A stretch of DNA of 64,000 nucleotides from Anas platyrhynchos (lineage: Eukaryota; Chordata; Aves; Anseriformes; Anatidae), in the NCBI RefSeq assembly GCF_047663525.1, contig NC_092593.1:22739501-22803500 (forward strand), read 5' to 3'. Positions 39,401 through 54,400 of the stretch are shown one piece after another. The notes under the pieces are model-generated. The model made no database searches, was not told where the DNA came from, and saw nothing but the letters and a program-made list of their open reading frames with translations. How positions within the stretch are numbered: position 1 is the stretch's first letter; every line of letters begins with the position of its first letter. A program made the translations under genes and the position numbers.

Positions 39401-42400
39401 GTTAGAAATACTTTATAGTATTTACTTAAAGCCAGCTATTTTAGAACGTTTCATTCTTCATGTCCATTTCCTTAGCAAAAGAGTGTCCAATTCAGAAAAT
39501 TTGGGAGATGAAATAAAATTAGCACTTGGGTGGTTTTTGACTTTGCTTTTTCATTTTCCCCAAATATGGCAAGTAACTTATTGTCTAGGTCCATTCTTTC
39601 TACCTCTCCCTTTCTGCATTACAAAAGTATTTGTAAAGTTAAAGAAAAAAAATTAGGAATTCAATGCTATTAAATGTATCTATTGTACGTTTAATTTGGA
39701 AGTAGCAGAAGTGAAGGCAATACCACGATACTATTAACATTATTAACACATATCAGGCATAATGGATGTGCAAACAGCTGAGATAGGACTTTCCACACTA
39801 ATGATAACATTTTAAAAATACAGTTTTGTACATTTCAAAGTAAATAAACTCATTTTGAAAATTAGATTGTTAAATCTAAGTGTAGGTTCTCTGGAAACTA
39901 ATGCAAAATAATTGGCTTTAGTTTTATATCACAGTTTCAAACTTGAAGTTTCAATAGTTACGATTAGAACTAACCACAAATATGGAAATACTGTGAAAAT
40001 CAAACATTTTTACAGATTCTCACAAGAAGATATTAAACGAATGCATTTTAAAAGATTCCTATTGCAGAAGACAATGCTGTAGTAAAATACTACATGGATG
40101 TTGTGCTTCCTGTGAGTTGGGAGATATTCACACAAGCACTATGGAAATCTCAGTTTTATAAATCAAGTATATTGAAACAAATATTAGAATAAAAGTATGT
40201 AATGATTAATATGCGAGGAAATTATGATAACCAAAGCTTGACATTATTTGCCTATTAGAGGCAAACTAAAAGCGGTATTTTCAGATAACTTAATAGCTTT
40301 TAAAGTCTTTATTAGCAAAGTTTTATTGTTCATATATATCCTTGAAAACAAATCCTCACTGCATCTGTCAAAATTTGGTAGGGCTAGATCATTCCATCAA
40401 GAGCTCACAGAAACAAGACAATATTCTCCAGAAACAATTTATGAAAAACTCAGATCCATATTTCATATCTGCCACAAAAGCTCATCAGAGTAATAACCCT
40501 CCTTCTCCTGGGTGTTATCCTACCATCTGCTGCTCTATTACTTATCTTTATTTTGCAACTAATTAACAGCATAATCTTCTAAATTCAGCAAGTTAATTAT
40601 CATTATTGTGGTCTTTGCAGCATCATCAGTCCTTATGAAGTCTTGTCTCTCCACCCCCAGAGAACATATGAAAATGAAGTAGGTTGTGAGAGGGTCTGTT
40701 TCTTTAGAGTAGGCTCATTAGGTGTTTGCTGATTAGCTCGGCATGCAGAGAGACAGGTCAGAAGAATTCTGCTGAACACAAGGTCCCATGCCAGGCTCAA
40801 GCAAGTTAATGTAGGTTTCTGAACATTTGCCAAGCTGCCCTCTGTCAGTTCTCAGTAGAAACCTCCTGCAGAAAGCCTCTGGGTTGCCCACTGTGTGCAA
40901 AGTATTTCTCAGTTTGTGACAAAAGGTTTTATATGGGGAAGAGAAGGCAGGGGGAACACTCAGTGTAAGTTAAAACATTTTTTTAATTTCTTAAGAAACT
41001 TCTGCAATCCATGCAGAAGGGTCTGAATGTTAAGCTTGCATCCACAATCCATACATTCAAAAAACAGGGATGTGTTACAACTAGGAATAGTTCATAGCTC
41101 ATATATGGAAAGCAGATCTTCTTACAAACTGATTAGAAGCAAGTCTGTAATACCTAGAATTATGCATCCTTATCACAGAATGATCCGGGTTGGAAGGGAC
41201 CTTTAAAAATCATCTGTTCCAATTCCTGACCATCCCCTCCTTATCGGAAAACATTTTTGTTAAACAGAACTATTACATTTACTTTTGAGTCTCTCTAAAA
41301 TACCACAAAACTGATCTGTGTGTTTGATTTTAATAAAGTATGTAGAATTTAGTATCTATGACACAAGAAATAAAGAATAGTGATAAAAACAGATAACTTA
41401 TTTTAAGTGTTCTGAAAAAGTCTGAAACTCATTTTCACTCCTATTCTGTGCCACTCTCAGTACGAGATATAAAGATATTTTCAAAATAATACCAGTAAAA
41501 GACAGTTGTGCCTGAATGAAATCTCTAATCATATTTCACTTGAATTCTGCAAGCAACAGGAGGAAAAGGATCCAAACACTTTCAAAACTGTAGTTAACAG
41601 TGCCTGAAAATGTGCTCCAGGAAGGTGTCCTATGCCCATTACCAAACAAGTCTGCCAGTTATTTTACGCTTTAGCTTTCAGAAATTGTAATGTCAATTTG
41701 TTTTTACTGAAGTTCACTCATGGTTTTAAATATAGAACCGCAGGGTGTTATATATATACAATTTGGTATATATATAGTAATTCACAAGTAATTCACAAGT
41801 AATTCATCAATATGAAAGAAAATTGATATTTTTCCATTAATAAAAATGTAGAGATTATGTTGCCCAAACCCACATTCAAATAATTAATCACCATAACTAT
41901 TAGAAAATAATAGCACTGCAATCTCTAATTTTATTTTTGTAAAGGTCAAAGTTCCTGCCTTCACCTTAAAGAAAAAAAACTTTTGTCTATATTACAGTAG
42001 CCTTTTGTAAACAGGTAAGAGAGAAACATAACTGAGATGAGGAATGAAATCAAAGTACAGGTTACTCTTCTGATAACAAAACTAAAATATGTTAGTTCCT
42101 TGAAGAGTCATGCAAGAAATGAACTGCAGAGATGGCTTCTGTAAAGAAAGGCACAAGGTACAAACAAAGGTAAGTATCTGTTTCCCTTCTTGGTTTGTAC
42201 CTGGTATTTCATCCAAAACATACAGACTTGTGACTCCTACTTATAACTGCTGGATTGTTGCCAGATATAGAGCTATCTGGGGTAACTGCATCTTCAAGTT
42301 AAAAAAAAAAAAATAAATAAATGTTGTTTTAAGTGGTTCAAGAACTTTACTCAGAATCTCTGAAGCAGGTAGATCTGTCTTAAGAATACCTTGAAATAGT

Positions 42401-45400
42401 ATTGTCACACATGTGACAGCAGGAAATGCAGAATACTGTATATAGTAATATAGGAAAAGTGTATATAGGAAAGTATAGTCTTGAGAGAAAGGAAGGATGC
42501 AAACAATGATGACCAGAAGTGTGTATCACAAAACCCTCTGGAGTTAAAAACAAACAAACACACACAACTCATAACCTTTACAAATTTTGTATCCCCTATA
42601 TTATAAATCTTACCTGAACATCTGAGGACGTTAGGAAACTGTCTGAGAATGGTTTTTGTGTATATATATTTGTTGCATATTCTATTTCAACATTTGATAA
42701 TGCAATATGAAAAAAAATCTGAGACTAAAAATACGTATCTTTAAGGAACAGCAGAAAATCTCCAACTAATAAATAATAAATAAAAATGCAACATCCAAGT
42801 CAATTTCAAAGATCTATAAAGTCCTGACTCCTGGGCCTTGATCACTGAGAAAGGAACATCACAGCTCCCTCCATTCAGTTCTCTCCTCAAAAGACAATAA
42901 GAACACTAAGCTGATGGACTTCTTCCCAAAATAAAGCAGAAGGGAGAATATGGTACACCAAAGAATGTAAGAAGTGTTCCCGCCTTGTCTTTGTTTAAAG
43001 CATACCAGTAAGTCCAAAATTACAGTCTCCTCTACATAGATGGAACATCTATTCCATCAGTCAATACATCGTTCGTTTGGTTATTAAATTTAATTCAATA
43101 AAATAGCTTTTATTTCACCTTCAGAAGTGAATTATTAATGAAATAAAAAGCAAACAAGCAGCTGCAAAAAAAAGATGCCTTCTTTTGACATAGCCAAGAG
43201 CACAAATGAAAATGAAACTGATTACCACAGCTTTGCAGAACTTAGTATGTAGCAAGCAAAATTTTTTTCAAGAGGTATGTGAAAAAAATGGATTTGGCAT
43301 CACCAAAAGTTTAATTTTTAAGATTAAATGGAACTTTGCAGTTAATAAACCATGACATATATACGAACAACGTATTACATGGCATAGTGAGTTAGTCTTT
43401 CTTTTGGAAGCTTTTCTGCATAAACATTAAGTTTCTCATTAAATTGCTTTTATTTTAGTAGTGATAAGAAATTAAGTTTTTTATTTTTGTGAATAGGCAC
43501 TATATAAAAGTAAATGAGCATAAGAAATACACATAATTCTGATATTCTTGAATTCTGTTCATGTTCTCTATTAGGAGACAAGGAGGGAAATAAGAAATAC
43601 TGCAAATACACTTTTTACAGTCTCATTTAAAAAAAGATAGGCAATCACTGAAGTGCATATATTAGCTAAATTCTAACGAGTCGACTAATGAGACTGTCAA
43701 ATTTTAAGTCTAATGATCTTTGTTTTTCTTTGCATTTGAGTGACTGATTCTTCCAACGTGAGATCAAAGTATTTACCACATGCATGTGTCTCCTTCTCCT
43801 CTTTAAAGCTCCATAAGAACAGACCACTCAGTATGAACCTAATTTCCTTCCCAACTTAGGAGACGCTATTTTCTCCTTAATTTCACAAAGTAAAACTTAA
43901 TGCATGTCTAACTCTAAATGTGCAATTTCTGGCCAACAGGGGTAGGGCAGGGCAGGGCAGGGTTCTCATTTTCACTTTCTTACATTCTTCTCTCCCACAT
44001 TTAAGATAAATTCACCCCTTCAGACCTGGTTACATTTACATTTTCTCAGCTATGAAGATATTCCTCACTCCAGCCCAAGGATTACAAGGATGCACAGAAA
44101 CAGACCTTTATCCTTTCTGTCCCTCTCTACACTATTTTAAAAGTTCAACTGAGGAAGAAAATGAAGGATAACCTGACAGAATTAGGAAGAGTCAGTGCAC
44201 TGATGACTAGCTCTTCATAATACTTTCAGTACGTGGTGAATGTGGACTAGTGTTCCCACTACACTGGAACCCCATTACTCCAGAGAACAGATACAAGCAT
44301 TTTGTTGATACGTTTTTGTTGATATTGTTTAATAATAGTTTTCTATTGCTTCTGAAAAGTTGGAACAAGCAAAAAGAAAAAAAAGACAGCAATAAACAGC
44401 AAAGCAACTACTTAATGTAGCATTTTTTTTTCAAATTAATTCAAATTACCACCTTACGTGATCACTAACTTTTTTTTTTTAAAAACCTCTGCCTGTTTTA
44501 GTCATGATTTTACCAAATTACTCAATACCCCACAGAAACAACTTCCACACAACACAATTTCTTAAGTATGCCAGTAATGCTAATCACAGAAAAAAACTTG
44601 CCAAATGATCTATATTTGAGATAAAAATACAGACCAAAAACCATAAAACTTTCTTTTCCTTTTTTTTTTAAACATCACATTATTTAGGATCAACTATATT
44701 CTGCTTCTTTGAAGGTGACGTTCATCACTGAAAAGCTACTTATCTTGTCTTTATTTTAACTGTTTCCTACCCTTTTATACAAAAAGCAAGAACGAGTTCA
44801 GTTGAAAATCTAGTTCACTTAAAAGAATAAAAAAAAAAAAAAGACCAAAATGACTGTTAGCAACAGAACATGCTGGAATCTGAAATAACTATAAAATAAC
44901 TGCAGGTATTTTTCTGTTTTTATTAAATTTGTACTTGCAGACTTTAGACTAACAAAAGAAAACTAAAGCCATTCTTAAAAAGCAAAAGAATTTAATTAAT
45001 TTCTCAAGTTAGTCTTCTTGAGGAATAATGGAGTTTTTCACTTACCAATTTAGCCTCAGACTGCACTGGCTGTGGGGAGGAAGGCCCTGGGATTCCTGGG
45101 ATACTAGGCACCATGGTGACAGGTCTAACAAGCTGACCAGATAAAGTATAAAAATGAAGAAAACCTGAGTATGTTATCATAATACAGAGCATATGACACC
45201 ACTACCCTCTGAAGCCAAAACAGCTGTTTAAAGTTCTATGCTGCACTTATGCAAACCTGCTAAACTTTCAAATTAATATAGCATCATGCTTACTTACTGG
45301 AACTGCAGCAGGGACATGCACATTAGAATTTGTGATAGATGCAGGAATAGCAACAGGCATGGTTTGTCCATTAGGAAGATGTAACAGCAGAGGAAAAGGA

Positions 45401-48400
45401 CCTGGAACTGGACTGAAAAAGGAATGATGTATATAAAAGAAAACTTATCCTGAGAAGAGAAAAAGCTTTTATATTATATATGTATATATCTATTTTAAAA
45501 CAGTTCTAATGTAATATTTATTTAGCAATTAAAAATATGAACTTAGTGATGTGGAGAACATGGAATTATATTTCACATGTAGTGAAAGTTGTATATTTTG
45601 TATGTTGTGAAGCACCACATTACACTAAAGCACCTCAAAGTTGTACATTAACTCTAGAAACAGTAACGGACAGTAAACAAGACAAAATAGTTTCAGAAGC
45701 TGTAAGAAACTTGACTGAGATTTATGTAACTTACACTATTGGTCTGTTAGAGGATGGAGCCTGGGTAATAACAGTACTAGATGTTGGTGATGGTATTGCC
45801 TGCTGAATAATAACACTTGAGTCAGAACTTGTAAGCAGTACATTAGGAACCTGTAGCGATGCTGGACGAACTATTGTTGATGTAGGCTGTGCAGTCTGCT
45901 GTAGTGACACTTCCTGAGGAAAAAACAAAGATCAATGAGTTTGTAAAATACAATTATTAAATGGCAATTCAAGGAAACAATAGAACAAATGTATAACAAC
46001 ATGCAAAATCAGTTATACAATTAAAAAAAAAAATAAAAAAAAACTTTTGGAAGAATCATTTAAGCCACCAAAATGAAATTGTTTGTGTTATTTTAGTTTT
46101 ATGACCAACCCTGATTCAATTTATAATAAGGCTACTGTTACTAACAATTCCATTTTGATCAGATATTAAGATTTTTTAATGCCAAGAAACCCGTGGCACT
46201 ATTTGCACCATCACGGCTACCCAAACTGAACAAAGAAAACATTTTATCGTGTCTTTATGTACATTCCGGTTTCAGTCCATTGTTGTACATTTAAACAAAA
46301 ACAAAATAGGTTTAATTTTCAGTAAAAAGGAAAAAAAAATCTCTCTTCTTTAAATCTGTAACCCTAACTTGTATACATAACTAGAGTGCTATTAAGTAAC
46401 CAATGCTAAGAGTGATAACTTTGCAAAATGTCTGGTTATCGTCATACAGCAGAAATGACGTGAGTACAGAAACTGAATTTCCTAAGTTGCAACTAAAGAG
46501 TAGACAAAACCGACTATAATTCTTAGCTCAGCAATCAGGTGAAGTACAATATAAATTTGAATCTAGTACCTGTATTTGCTGTTTCTGAAAGCCTATTAAT
46601 GCCTTACTAAAAACAATGCTTTCCTTCTCAGGAAACCCTTCAAATTGACAGACTTCAGATTTACCTTCAGAAAGGATTTTTTCCAAGTTATTTAGTCTTT
46701 TGACACTAACTACTGCAATCAAAGGTACAGAGCTACAATCTTGAGACTAGCAGTTTTAGTTGTTCTATTGTTAAACAGCATTTTCCAATCATTTTCCTAA
46801 TTATTTCCAATTAGCATTTTCCTAATTTTCCTAATATCCTGCCAAGAGGTTTAGGTTGGATATCAGGAAGAACTTCTTTACTGAAAGGGTTGTTAGGCAA
46901 TGGAATGGGCTGCCCAGGGAAGTGGTTGAGTCACCATCCCTGGAGGTCTTTAAAAGACGTTTACATGTTGAACTTAGTGATATGGTTTAACGGAGAACTT
47001 GTGTCATGGCAGAGGTTGGACTAGGTAATCTTGGAGGTCTCTTCCAACCTAGATAATTCTGTGATTCTCTGATTTCAAATGGAGCATCTCATACCTGTAA
47101 CACAAGTCTACCTCGACTACCTTTGTACTGAATTAAACACAAGTTTTGAGTATTTTTGAATATTCATCAACAAAGCTTTAAGTAGTAGGATCTTAGCTAT
47201 CTTGCAGATATCCACTGGAAAATGAACAAGCTCCTCTGAGCACTCCATAGAAGTGTAAATAGGCTGGCAAATTCTGGGCTTTAAAAAATATAGGACTTGA
47301 GCTGATAAAACTTGTTCCCCTCAGAAGTTCAGAGGCTAGATCTGTCATTAAGGTTTATCAGTTTTTTCAGGGTTTTTCCCCAAGGATCTAAAAGATTCTA
47401 TTTACAGTGAATAGAGCTTTTGGAGAGTAACAGAGAAAGCCAAGAATTATTTCTTCAGTATCAATCTAGCAAAATTATACGTTATAACATTTGAACACAG
47501 TACCTAGGATTATGGATGAGCATATAGTCAACAGAAGAAATACAGCATGGAATTGCAGAAAAAAAAATTAGAGAGGTGACTACAGCACATTCTTAGGACA
47601 GGATTAAACACTCCTTTGCAAATAAGAAATCTGGTGTAACAGCTAGACAGGTCTTACTCCATGAGAAGAGTCAACAAGAAAAACATAAAGGAGACTAAAC
47701 TTCATGACTGAGAAATTAAGAGGAAGGCATATGGGGAGAATATTTGCTCTGAATCTACTTTAGCAATAGTTAATTGAGAAATGAGTATTGTGCCATTCTT
47801 CATTAGTTCCAGCTTCACCCTTTCCTTTCTGCTGTTTGCCACTATTACCTGTTATTGTTACTGCAACCAAGTAGGTTCGCATAGCCATCAGAAAGTCCAT
47901 TCCCGTTGTAGGGATCTGACACGGGAACACCCATGTTTACCCCTACCAGGGCCAACATAGTTACAAGAGCTTTTTTTTTTGTTCTTCCTTTCACGTGAAA
48001 TATTTTCATACATGTGGCAACCACATACATATGTATAAAAATAGATGTAGATATGTGAATACGACAAATTGAATATCCATGACACAGTAACGCTACTTTA
48101 TATAAAAAGGTGGAAAACCTAGTTAGCTAACAGCAGCCACAAAACCATGTGTGTAATAGCTTTAAGACAAAAATGTCAACTAACCAGACATTCATACATT
48201 CTCAACAACAGTAATGCCAACACAGCCCCTTCTTTATGGGTTTGTGTGAGCAGCTTTTGTAAGCGCCTGTGTGAGCAGAAATTACAATAGCAACTAGAAT
48301 AGAGAAGGCCAAAGAGAGAAGCATGTGCTGAGAGGCAGCATGTGAAAGTCTCCCAAGAACTGTTAAGTTCCAGTGAAAAAGGGCCCTTTTGAATTTGCAA

Positions 48401-51400
48401 CAATGCAAAAACTCTGAACAGCAGCTGAATATGTACATAGTCACCAGTGTGCATACACGCAATCAACACGCTGTATCATTCCAATAGCATCCAAGAACAC
48501 GGTGGCTGCTATGTGCAAGCCAAGACTACAAGAATATATACAGACTTGATGAAAGAAGGGACCCACTTAAGGACTTTCCAAATACCTACCTAGAACTGTC
48601 ATGTCAGCACAACCTCCCACCTCTGAGCAAACAGCTGGGATTGGCCTTTCAACTTTTGCTTCAACCAGGTAACTATGCATAAGTTACAGTGCTGTGTGAA
48701 TACTTATGGGCTATGAATAACAAGAGCTTCATTACTGAGTGTTCTAATTAATCTTGCCTTTGAACTGAGTCTGTCCCTGGCTAGACCCCCCATTTGGAGA
48801 AAAGTAGTTTGCAACTTGGACATGAAGCATATGGTAAGCATATTTCAGTGACTGTCAGAAGATTAGCGCAGTAACATAACTTCATTTTGTAGTATTTTGA
48901 AAAGAAAATCTTCACATGAATACACTTTTTTTCTGTTTTTATTAAATACAGCATTTGCATTTTGTTTAGAATAAAAATGATCTCCAAACATCAAAGGAAT
49001 AACACGTTTACTGACGAGTGCTTACGCAGTTGAAAACAAATCATTTTCAGCTTCCTTTTCTTATACTACCTTGCTGTATGCTACACTCTGGAAATGTATG
49101 CATGTGCTAATTATTTCAACAATGTGGCATTAACATAAGCTGCAGATTTAAGTAGTACTGGATCTAAAGTACTCCACTGTAAAGTATCATTTTATTAACA
49201 TGTAAAAGCCAACATGTACACCAGTCTAATAAAGATTGGTCAAATAATTGTTCTTATGAAAGTGTACGTTTTGTCTAAAATCAAGTAGTTTGCAAATATA
49301 TTCTGCTACAGAACAAGGACAAAAAAAAAAAAAAAAAGATAAATTGGCAGAATCATGACCCTAACTGACCTTACCTTTACAAGACAGAAGCTTAAGCCTG
49401 TTCAAAGATATTAAAAACTTACTGAAAGAACCTCTCCAATCCTTTTATTCTTGAAACTAATAACCACATAAGTTCAGAAAATATTTTATGGAAGATGATA
49501 GTTACATTTTTATATTTGTTTTCAGAGATGTATATTTGCAAGTATTTTGCATCTAAAAGCAAGGATCATGTAATAACTTCCAAATGCAATCAATGAACAC
49601 ATGGAATTCTTTACACAGAAGTGAATGTTGACAGGACTGTTACTGCAATTGACTGCTATTGTAAAAAAACAATTGGTTTTAAAATAATTAACTTAGGGAA
49701 TTGGCTATCTGGCAACAACTAAGCAACAACTTGTGAAATTCTGAGGGTTCTCTTCTAAAATATTGTTAATAAGAAACCAGGATGAGCTTGAAAACTCTCA
49801 ACAAAAAATGAGGATTCGATTGCTTATTATTTTACAGCTAAAAGGCTTTATAAAATTCCAATGATATCTTGGTCTATTCCAAGCAGAACATCATGAAGCC
49901 CAATGGAACTAAGAGAACTCTAGCAGAAAACTAAGAAAAGAATTAAGCATCATTTTAACATCTCTAATATATTCCTTTGACAACTACAAAGAAAATGAGA
50001 ACCTTCTTACACATACTTGAACAGGCTGTAATCATTTAAGGCTACTAAAACATATTCAGCCAATAAAATAGTTACAGAGGCATATATATTTTAAAACCAG
50101 TTATGCCCTGAAAAGAAGACAAACAGAAACTTTCCCTCCTTCAATACACCTATAGAAGGAGAATATAAAAATCTAACTGAGAAAACAGCAACACTCTGCT
50201 CACATTTCTCAACTTCTGCAGGCCACATTCAGCAGCAGCAGCACACTCCAAGCAGCACCCTCATCCTTGCTCAGCTTGTCTCTACAATCAGACATCAGAA
50301 CAGCAATAAGCAGCAGCAGCTTTTCACTTCAGCACTGTTACAGTGACAACACTGAAATTACACCATGAATAAGTTTATAAGCACTGCCAAGCATTTAGAT
50401 ACAATTTTAACTTGTAACGATGCTAATGAGATACTGAACCACTACTGAAAAATATTTTCTCTTGCCAAAATCTGAGTACTTAGAATACATATTTGCAGAG
50501 AAAAACAAACTAACCTCTCCAAACTATGAAATATAGATTTAAGATTTGGACTGTGATTTGCTAGATCAAAGAAGCTCTTTACACGTATTTTTAAACCATT
50601 TTTACTATTTTACTATGTGATTGCCTTGATTAGCTATGATTCCTCATCTTTGCTAACTTACAAAACTCAGTACAGCTTTCTGAAGACAAATCTAAACTGA
50701 AACTCCCTCGATTTTCTTGTCACACACTTAAGGCTCTTCCCAACTGGTGCCTGTTGAGAGGACAAGAGAAGCAAGTTCAAACAGAAGAGGTTCACACTGG
50801 ATACCAAGAAAAACATTTCCCTCACAAGGACAGTCTGGCATTAGAACGTGTTGCATAGACATTGTATAGTCTAACTTTGAAACCTCCAAAGACAGTGAAC
50901 GCACAAATCCTTGAGTTTCTTGGTCTGATCTCAAAGCTAAACTCTGCTTTGAGCAGGAAGCTGGATGAGAAACATCCTCCAACATGAATTATCCTGTGAC
51001 CCTGAAAAGTCCTGCTAATTTTGGGAATAAGGTATCTGAGTTCCTCAAATGCAGATTGACCATTAATGATGTACATAGAAAAACTGACTAGAGCAACCAT
51101 ATTGCTTACTACTCTCTGCTAATATTTTTTTTTTATTGATGTAGAAACAGAAATAATTAATGTTTCACTGTTTTTGCTTGGTTTTGTGTTTTCTAAGAGA
51201 ACTCCATTTGATGAAAATACTGCAAGTCACATATTGAACTTATTAAAACATTTATTTCTAGTACTACCAGAGCAGTAATTCGAAAATTAGTTTTATCATG
51301 ATGTCCTCTAGTGACAGACAATACCCCAGGAATCCATCCCTCCGTGATACTCAAGTAAACATTATACAAGAAACTGCTCATGATCACCACTTTTGGACAT

Positions 51401-54400
51401 ACTGCTGAAGCCTATCAGCTTTGTAGGTTATCAATCTTGAAACAAAATTATTTCATGCTTAATCGTGAAAGACAGCCCATTCATCCATGTGCATTTTTTG
51501 TAGAACTTCCCCTTATGTTGTACAAAACATTTATGAGAAAACATAGAATGAACACAAAAAAGTACACGTAAAGAGTCTCAAACTGTTGAAATTATTAAAA
51601 AAAATAGAGAAACTACACTTTTTGTTTTTTTCATGAATACAACCTGATGATGCATAAAACAGAACAAAGAGCCCTGTTAGCCTTTTTTAAAATAGTGCGA
51701 ATATTAATTTTTATTTTCTTTCTAGGTTTACTGGATGACCAGTGTGGGTTAAAGAAATAATTGTGCTGGGCAAAGCTAACTAAAGAATTGAACAAAGTAA
51801 GTAAGTATCCAACAAATCTGGTTAACAGGAAGTCTTTTACTTACAACTACTTAAGTAGTGTGGGTATAAACAGGTACAATAAACCTACAGACCACCTGAT
51901 TCAGATAATGAACTCGGGAAAAAAAAGCATTCTCTGACCTTTTCATCACTGGTAGTAGACTCTGGGTGAGGTAAAGGACTATCTTGATGAGTTGTTTCTA
52001 CAACAGAAGGTTCTTCAATTTTATTTCTTATAATTGGTGTTGCAAGAGGAGACAGATCTAGAGGCATCTAAGATCAATAGTATAAAACAAAATTAGTTAA
52101 TTACTAAGAAATTCAAATATATAAAAAAAAAAACATAAGTAACTAAGGAAAAAATCAGTCTTATGATAACAAGAAGGTGCTGATATTTGTAAGATCTTGA
52201 TACAGGTACATTACCAGTCAAGCCTAATTTTTCCAGCACCTGCATGAATACCAATCTTCAGTAAGACTTTGCCTTTCAATATCCATTGCTAGATAAAGTA
52301 ATTCTTTTTGAGAATTAAAATCCCTCTTAGAGTTTGTATTTTCCAAGTTTCAAAGGCAAATTATAACTGAGGAAGAACTATGCTATGCTTAAAAGATACA
52401 CTTAAGATGTTATCCTTATACAAATTGTATCACATGCTACAAAGCACAAAAATTTAACTTCACTTTCAAAGTAGAAAAGCTACTGTGGACTAGTCATTTC
52501 AAGCTTAGAGCAGCAAATAATTACTAAAAAAGCAAGTTTTGTATTGCTACACAGCTAAAATCCACCAGGACATCTGAAACGCCACAGAGAAATTGAGTTA
52601 TAAAAATACTTAAGCAACACTATAGATTTGAAGGCCTGTTCTGCTGTCTAATTTACTGTCCAAATACCTTTGGAAGAAAGTTCCCCCAAAGCTCATCTTC
52701 CATTTATATTCTTCCAGATGCTTTTTCTACTTAATCCCTAGTTTTCCTACTGAATATGTTGTTAAAGAGGGAAGATTGTTAAAGGTGGAACCTCTTTTCA
52801 CACTACAGCTGAATATGAAACACTACAGAAAAAGCTGAAGTCACCCTCTTCTTCCCCCTCAAAAAAAAAAAACAACCCCTAGGAAATGTGTTATTATGGC
52901 AAATTTTCCACCCCTAGCAATGTTTGCTTATTTACGTTAATCAACCAGAGATACATGGTGTGACTGTGTTTCTTCTGGTCAGCTTGGATAATGAGTATCA
53001 ATTCAAATAGTTGTCGTAATGTTTTAAATACTCTGTGATACCTACAACCTCCTCTAAGACAATGGTGAAGTACACAGAAAATACAGTATTGGTACTAGAA
53101 CTGGTATTATCATATGTATAGGTTTAAGAAAAGCTATAATGCCACAGTAAAAAAAATATCGTTGTTTGGCATAGCTGTAGGAACAAAGCACAGGTGAGCT
53201 GTGGGGTTTTTTTGTTTTGGTTTTGTTTTGGTCAGGAATGACCAAATATACATCTTATATGTAAAATACCAAATGACCAAACATACATCTTATTTGTAAG
53301 TGCATACTAAAATCTTCACTGAAACAGAAAAAATAGATAGAGACAGATTCTACAAAATCTGTACATACGAATATTTAAAAAAAAAAAGAAAGGGGGGGGT
53401 TGTTTTGTTTTATATCACTGTCTATGGGAATCAACCAGGTAATCGACCAAAGGTAGAATTACTTATAGGAGATATTGAATAAAAATTTTTCATTTGCAGA
53501 ACTGTTAAAGTGTTTGGGCCCTAAACCAGTTATAATTAGGAAGTGCTAAAATACATAGAATAAAACACATTTAAACATATGGGAAGTTCCTCACAAAAAC
53601 ATGAAATTGTTGAACAGATACAGAACAAATCTTGCTTCTATTTTAATCTGAAGTAAAAAAAAAGAATTGTAGATGTTTAAATCGTTATAAGTAATTTCTA
53701 GGTTAAAATGTTTACTTAACTGACAAAGTGAATAAAATCATAACCAAATCACTGACACCTCTAAATTTAGTGTTTTTGCTGAACTTTGTCAGTGCTTAAT
53801 CTCATTATTGTTATTACTGATTCTGAGAATAACATTGCTATTTTAAATCTAAGCACATTCAAAATAGTCAGTGTTCACGTACTACTCTTTTCACTTTTTT
53901 CTTCTCAAATATTTTTCTTTCTCCAAAAACTCATTTCTTTTCAAATTTTTTTGCTTATTTAGGGACTAATGAAATTTCAATCAAGCTAATAATTAACTTA
54001 AACAGATAGACTAGATTCTTGAAGAAGTAAGACAAAGTCATTATGCCCCACTGTCCATTCTATCTACGTAAATTCAGGTAAACCAATCTTCAGAAGGGAT
54101 TCTTAAATTCGTATTCTCTCCACAGAACACATAAGCAGCTGGACAATGATTACTGGTATAGTTTTAAAAGATATATATATATAAGTCAAGTTTGCTCTCT
54201 TTCTTAAATGGAACTTGTGATATAAAAGCAGCAGAAGCCCTGAAAAGAAAAAGTATTTGAACATACTTTCTTAATATCATCTTCAGAAGCCTTTTTAAAC
54301 TCATTTTCAAAAGGACTTGCTAATTCATTGAATAAGCCAACTTCTTCACAGTTCTTCAAGAATCGAGTTGGTGTTGGTGTCTGATCTGAAATGAAGTTTA

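Larger units (their letters stand above)
36842..45045 (-). other. ATF2: ATF2 intron 7 (largest in the window)
   Basis: An 8.2-kb AT-rich intron. It contains a short CR1 remnant (about 41170-41243), an 11-bp tandem repeat (41776-41806), a G-quadruplex-type tract (43939-43962) and many short A/T homopolymers. The open frames in it are short and not protein-like. Confidence 0.8.

Noticed and set aside
51885..52067. ATG at the first codon of ATF2 exon 4 as an alternative start
   Set aside because: Exon 3 joins in frame directly before it with proper splice sites and encodes conserved ATF2 residues. An isoform starting here is possible but nothing in the sequence shows it.
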